This document shows, piece by piece, positions 60,097 through 64,000 of a stretch of 64,000 nt of DNA. How positions within the stretch are numbered: position 1 is the stretch's first letter; every line of letters begins with the position of its first letter. This DNA is from Richelia intracellularis HH01 (GTDB lineage Bacteria; Cyanobacteriota; Cyanobacteriia; Cyanobacteriales; Nostocaceae). A program made the position numbers and the translations under genes. The notes beneath the pieces were generated by a model that had not been told where the DNA came from, did not search any database, and worked only from the letters and a program-made list of their open reading frames with translations. Location of the stretch: positions 21,586 to 85,585 of the forward strand of contig NZ_CAIY01000052.1 in the NCBI RefSeq assembly GCF_000350105.1, given 5' to 3'.

Positions 60097-60139
60097 TAGC
60101 AATCCCTAGACCAGGAACTACAGATCAAGGACAAGATTC

Positions 60140-60586
60140 ATGGGACACAAAATAGTTGTTTTTACAGCTACATTTATTCTTTTTATTTCTGGGTTATTAC
60201 TAGGTTATGTTATTTCCCAATTAGTTTTAGGCTTTTTGCCTCTCAATTTGATAACATTTTTGGGTGCATTTAGCCTAATTATTATTTTTGGAATTGTTTA
60301 CTATGCATTGTTTTGGGATTTGAAGAAACAACAATCCCAGTCTCCCTCACTTGCTGGTATTAATTCTCCCAGTGTCGATGGAATGCCCTATAATAAACGT
60401 AATAAAGAAAACCAACCCTCAGGGACACTGAATCCTAGTTTGGAAAATAAACTGGTTAGTTTGTTGAATGGGGATGTTAATGTAGCAGAGAGACTAGTTA
60501 ATCAAGTGAAACAGGACTATCCTGGTATGCCGGAAAATTGGTACTGGGAAAGAGTAATTGCTGACTTAGAACGTGATCGACGTTGA
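60140..60586 (+). CDS. Conserved membrane protein
   Basis: The 148-residue protein has two hydrophobic spans at the N-terminus (about 5-31 and 36-60), then a soluble Ser/Pro/Asn-rich linker (65-102). The C-terminal helix region ENKLVSLLNGDVNVAERLVN is followed by QDYPGMPENWYWERVIADLE. The C-terminal motif, with its conserved Pro/Trp/Tyr cluster, recurs in short cyanobacterial proteins I recall without known function. Its ATG lies within the restored 3' end of the AmpG-like gene, with overlap if the frameshift is undone. Translation coupling of the two is therefore likely. The frame is intact. Confidence 0.78.
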   Translation: MGHKIVVFTATFILFISGLLLGYVISQLVLGFLPLNLITFLGAFSLIIIFGIVYYALFWDLKKQQSQSPSLAGINSPSVDGMPYNKRNKENQPSGTLNPSLENKLVSLLNGDVNVAERLVNQVKQDYPGMPENWYWERVIADLERDRR

Positions 60587-60734
60587 CTATTAAACTACAT
60601 ATTGTTGGACAAGGTACATTAGATTTATTTGATTTTATTTGATTTTGTATATTTGTGACTATTTAACTACTAACTAATATTAAAATAGATTAAAAAGCTA
60701 TGATAAGTTATCTATACCTTGGCAATTTGAAAGC

Positions 60735-60911
60735 ATGGTTGTATTTCGTCAGCATATTATTCCCTTCCTTGTGATAATTGCATTTTTATTCGCATTGGTA
60801 GTAGTCAGTGCCCGTATATTTTTACCCTCAGATATGGCTAAACCAGCACCTATTGTCAGCGAGTTTGAACAGAGCAAATTATATATTCCTCTCAGCAAAG
60901 CACTACATTAG
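60735..60911 (+). CDS. Small single-span membrane protein
   Basis: Fifty-eight residues, starting MVVFRQHIIPFLVIIAFLFA, with one transmembrane helix (about 8-30). A short tail follows: SARIFLPSDMAKPAPIVSEF, then EQSKLYIPLSKALH. I do not recognise the family, but the composition looks like a real small thylakoid or envelope subunit rather than chance. It follows the previous gene by 150 bases on the same strand. A 13-bp hairpin overlaps its stop codon, which supports the 3' end. No strong ribosome binding site is visible. Confidence 0.6.
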   Translation: MVVFRQHIIPFLVIIAFLFALVVVSARIFLPSDMAKPAPIVSEFEQSKLYIPLSKALH

Positions 60912-60924
60912 GTAGTGCTTTGCT
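60894..60924 (+). terminator. Hairpin overlapping a stop codon
   Basis: AGCAAAGCACTAC (60894-60906) pairs perfectly with GTAGTGCTTTGCT (60912-60924). The 5-base loop holds the TAG stop of the 58-residue gene. No T-run follows, so it may be a transcript-end protector or processed terminator. Confidence 0.65.
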
Positions 60925-62553
60925 GGTCATAACTACAGAACAGGTATTTCTAAGTGTATATAGTTATACTTATCTTTCTCTGTTTTAAACATAGTGATAA
61001 ACTGAAGCCTATTATTTGGTAGTTGTATTTTACAATGAGAGACTAATATGAAATTCACCATGGTTAGACAATTGAAATGAGCCCATTTTAATCAGAAAGC
61101 TCACATAAAAATACTTACATGTAGTTCAAGGTTTTCCTCATTCAAAATAAACTGTCATACGATATCCCTCAACTATATTTCTTTGTAGGGGGTTTCTTTT
61201 TCGCCCTTCTGCACCTAAAAGCTTAAAGTATTAGCAGGCTAGCCAAATCATGTTTTAAACATATTACGACCATAATATAAGTATTTTCTTTTTCTATATT
61301 TTGTTAAAATACCGTTATGATAATAGTACTAAAAAATTTAATACAAAAATTCAAGACCTCAGTAAACACACAAGTACTCGATAAATGGAATTATAAGTAT
61401 CTATAAGGAGTATAGCTATACTCTACCTAATATCATATATAAAAGGTTCCGCCACAATTCGCAATCTAAATGTAAGATTCAACTCATAACATATGAATGT
61501 AATGTATGATTATAGTAAGAGAAATTAGACCTAATAAAGCTTAGCTAATTCCTAAACAATATTGTAAAACTTGCATTTTCCTGTACTTTTGTAATGCTAG
61601 GAACTATTAAAAAATACAGTCCAGTTGAAAATATTGGATAATAAAAAGCATTAATTAATAAATTAAATTTAAGATATGAAAATTTGTTAATTATGGGTAA
61701 AAGCTTTCAATTCTATTCCAATACAATCAAAGATTACTATTATTACTGATTATTAATACTCAAGAGAATTCAAATAGGATAGAACTTTTATGCTGGGACT
61801 TAAATTTTATTAAGCCTGCCAATTAGGCATAAAATAAATTGTTTATTTTGAAATAAATATTTACAACTGTGTAGTTCAAAACAAATGTCTGTTTCAAATT
61901 TGTTGGGTAATAACTCATAATTTAAGTTAAGGTACGATGATTATATCCATTTATGAAACTTGCATGTATTATCCAGTTAGGTGTGTCGCTGATCATAAAC
62001 TAGTGCTTTCTTCACTTTCATCAACTGATGCTCATCTCTTGTGAGTATGACCTTGCTTTTTGCAAAAACAATTCAATTTTTATTTTTCTGTATTATGAGA
62101 GCCCTGAATGAGAATTTAAAATTTATGAGTTATTAATTTATTAACCTAATTAAAATACTCAGTTAATGGTTCTAACAAATGTTATTTTATCCTCTAATAA
62201 TTAAATTTTATAAACTAAAGCACATTCCGCAAACCATGATAACCAATAATTCATAGCAATGGGTTTAAGCAAGTTCCATTTCAACATGTCTATATAATTC
62301 AAACGTAAATTAACATTTGAATTATCATTAAGAAAATAATTAGCTTTGAGAATTAGACAAGTGATTTCTAAAATCCAATCCAAAGTCGCTGTTTGGGTTT
62401 TTCTACATCTGACTATTAAGTTTACTATCACCTCTTATTTCCAAACAAGCTATTAACTAGTAGTTCACTATTAATTAGGCTTTCACTTTTGGGGGTTTAT
62501 ATATATCCCTAATTAGGATATAGTCCCAATTGGGGATGATATAAAAATCAAGT
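60925..62553. other. 1.6-kb spacer, small palindromes near its end
   Basis: No gene is recognised. A frame at 62201-62431 (-) is not supported. Two small symmetric sites (62506-62534) lie just before the HEAT-repeat gene and are listed separately. Confidence 0.5.
62506..62536. promoter_or_regulatory. Two small palindromes upstream of the HEAT gene
   Basis: ATATCCCTAATTAGGATAT-like symmetry is followed directly by TCCCAATTGGGGA, with a perfect 10-base palindrome CCCAATTGGG at 62525-62534. They end about 20 bases before the ATG. Operator-like placement is the only support. Confidence 0.3.
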
Positions 62554-63327
62554 ATGTATGACGAAGAAGAACTAAAACTGTTAGACCATGAAATAGGGTT
62601 AGATGAACCCTTTGATCCTTTAGATAAAATTGAGCCACTAAATAAAGAAGAAGTAATAAAGCCAGATATAGGGGAAATGTTAGCTTTATTAAAAAACCCC
62701 CAGCCCCAGCAAAGAATGTTGGCAGCACGTGCTTTTTGTGATATTGAGGATTCCAGAGCAACACAATACCTGATTTGTCTGTTGACAGATGCATGTCCTC
62801 TAGTCCGATTGAGTGTGGCTTATGCTATTGGACGCAACCCTAGTCCGGAAGCAGTAGAACCACTAATTAAGCAACTAAACCAAGATTGGAATGGCTATGT
62901 GCGTAAGGGTGTAGTATGGGCACTGGGAAATTGCCGTGATCATCGTTGTTTAAAGCCCCTAGTTGATTCTCTAAAAATGGATATACCTGCGGTTAGGTTA
63001 TGGGCCGCTAGTTCTTTAGCACAAATGTCTGATGTAGATTATGAAACAATACTAGGTGCGATTCCACCACTAATAGAAGCTTTATTAAAAGATATAATGG
63101 CTGCAGTCAGGAGTAATTGTGCTTGGGCTATTGGCAAATTGTGTAAGGAGTTACCATCTAATATTGTCTATGGTGCTGCCATTGATGCTTTAATTGAGTC
63201 TTTTGCAGAGGACAAAGATTTAGGTGTGCGGGAAGATTCCAAAACAGCCATCTTAAGTCTTGGAGATCCCAGAGGCTTGCAATTGATAGAAACTCTGCAA
63301 GAAGAAGGTTGGTTTCTAGGAAAATAA
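62554..63327 (+). CDS. HEAT-repeat protein (phycobilin lyase / NblB-like)
   Basis: The 257-residue protein has an acidic N-terminal stretch (LDHEIGLDEPFDPLDKIEPL, about 9-28) and then five or six HEAT repeats. Examples are QRMLAARAFCDIEDSRATQY (about 54-73), VRLSVAYAIGRNPSPEAVEP, VRKGVVWALGNCRDHRCLKP and VRSNCAWAIGKLCKEL. Such cyanobacterial alpha-solenoids include CpcE/F-type bilin lyases and NblB, which act on phycobilisomes. Assignment to one of these is inference from repeat type. No membrane segment is present. The ATG at 62554 lies directly after the small palindromes, with no strong ribosome binding site. The frame is intact. Confidence 0.75.
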   Translation: MYDEEELKLLDHEIGLDEPFDPLDKIEPLNKEEVIKPDIGEMLALLKNPQPQQRMLAARAFCDIEDSRATQYLICLLTDACPLVRLSVAYAIGRNPSPEAVEPLIKQLNQDWNGYVRKGVVWALGNCRDHRCLKPLVDSLKMDIPAVRLWAASSLAQMSDVDYETILGAIPPLIEALLKDIMAAVRSNCAWAIGKLCKELPSNIVYGAAIDALIESFAEDKDLGVREDSKTAILSLGDPRGLQLIETLQEEGWFLGK

Positions 63328-64000
63328 GAATAGGTAAATTGGAAATTAGTATGGTGTGGGAAATATTTAAACATCTTTCTCCTTAACTATTTCTCTCACT
63401 TCTAGTTCCTGAAATCATTAATTCAATAAGTATCAATCACACAGTAACTTTATGCTATACGGACATTAGAAAATAAGAATTATTGAAAATTTAGAATAGC
63501 AGATTTGCATCCCCTCTGAATTTAAAAAAGGCAAAAATGCTATTTTTTAGCTATCACCTAGTAACATAATCTTACTTAAGATAAGCCATGATAGACTATC
63601 ATTCCTTATTTATCTGAGGAAACTTGCTTTCTTTATCCACTAATAATTCAGTAAGGTTTAAAAAAAGTATATTTAAAATATGTATTAGAATAGTAATAAA
63701 ATTATTATTAAAAGAGTAGTAATAACATATTAATAATTATCAGCTATACAATACCTTCGATTGACTATGAGATGAATCTCCTGACTCAGGTTATAAGAAT
63801 AAATTTTAGTAGCTAAATATAAAAACAATGTTAAGAAATATCCAAAGTTCTTATCAGTAAAAGACTTCGTAGTTAAGATTTTATATTTTTAGTTTTTTAT
63901 TTAATAAAAAACTAAGTTTCAGATTATATTTTATTTATCAGGACTATTATAAATAGTGGATTTTTATTATCTCTTTACCATCAGATAAACTCATAATAGT
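63328..64000. other. Spacer at window end
   Basis: No gene is recognised in the last 670 bases. The neighbouring gene, if any, lies beyond the window. Confidence 0.55.

Noticed and set aside
1..64000. CRISPR array or phage/defence island
   Set aside because: No regularly spaced identical repeats and no Cas-, integrase- or transposase-like protein was seen.

Overview
This window comes from a cyanobacterium, most likely a heterocyst-forming (Nostocales-type) lineage whose genome is eroding. The taxonomic signals are cytochrome b6f subunit PetG, photosystem I subunit PsaM, a membrane-anchored c-type cytochrome, cyanobacterial heme oxygenase, a cyAbrB/CalA regulator, and the alkane pair aldehyde-deformylating oxygenase plus acyl-ACP reductase beside accA. 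The DNA is strongly AT-rich. By my sum of gene lengths only about 43% of the window is intact coding sequence, with multi-kilobase spacers and several broken genes. That combination resembles reduced symbiotic Nostocales (Richelia or 'Nostoc azollae' type). This assignment is inference, not an identification.

Layout. 0.9-6.2 kb: hisH, rsmD, petG and a small cytochrome c, separated by long empty spacers. 8.8-14.7 kb: a valine-pyruvate-type aminotransferase, an unidentified gene relic, purK, a probable 6S RNA just downstream of purK, a small conserved gene and a secreted protein. 16.4-20 kb: a DUF938 protein, a shattered glycerolipid acyltransferase pseudogene and sdhB. 20-29.6 kb: calA, a membrane-anchored TPR protein, a basic-tailed conserved protein, a DUF39 homocysteine-biosynthesis-type protein and heme oxygenase with a clear intrinsic terminator. 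32.3-37.6 kb: a small unknown gene, an OpuC-type osmoprotectant ABC operon with one permease, and a LabA-like NYN-domain protein. 39.3-44.5 kb: a D-ribulokinase-like FGGY kinase interrupted by one in-frame TAA, psaM, a small membrane protein, a trpF pseudogene and an alpha/beta hydrolase. 45.4-48.6 kb: a tandem pair of M16 peptidases. 48.7-54.9 kb: an orphan sugar-ABC permease, then the lipid/hydrocarbon block ado, aar, accA, SDR, followed by folE. 55.7-63.3 kb: a GT4 glycosyltransferase, an AmpG-like transporter with a 3' frameshift overlapping the next gene, two small membrane proteins and a HEAT-repeat protein.

How the genes fit together. Most survivors are housekeeping genes: amino acid and purine synthesis, photosynthetic electron transport, respiration, fatty-acid/alkane synthesis, tetrahydrofolate or pterin synthesis, and tetrapyrrole cleavage. 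The clearest metabolic loss is trpF (phosphoribosylanthranilate isomerase), which has a deletion, a frameshift and two stops. Unless another copy exists, tryptophan synthesis would be interrupted. I found no CRISPR array, no tRNA or rRNA gene, no recognisable transposase and no prophage.

Besides decay, the most striking unexplained structure is a set of long, nearly perfect palindromes in the spacers (stems of 15-31 bp). Their sequences look unrelated to each other, and several are not placed as terminators of any surviving gene.
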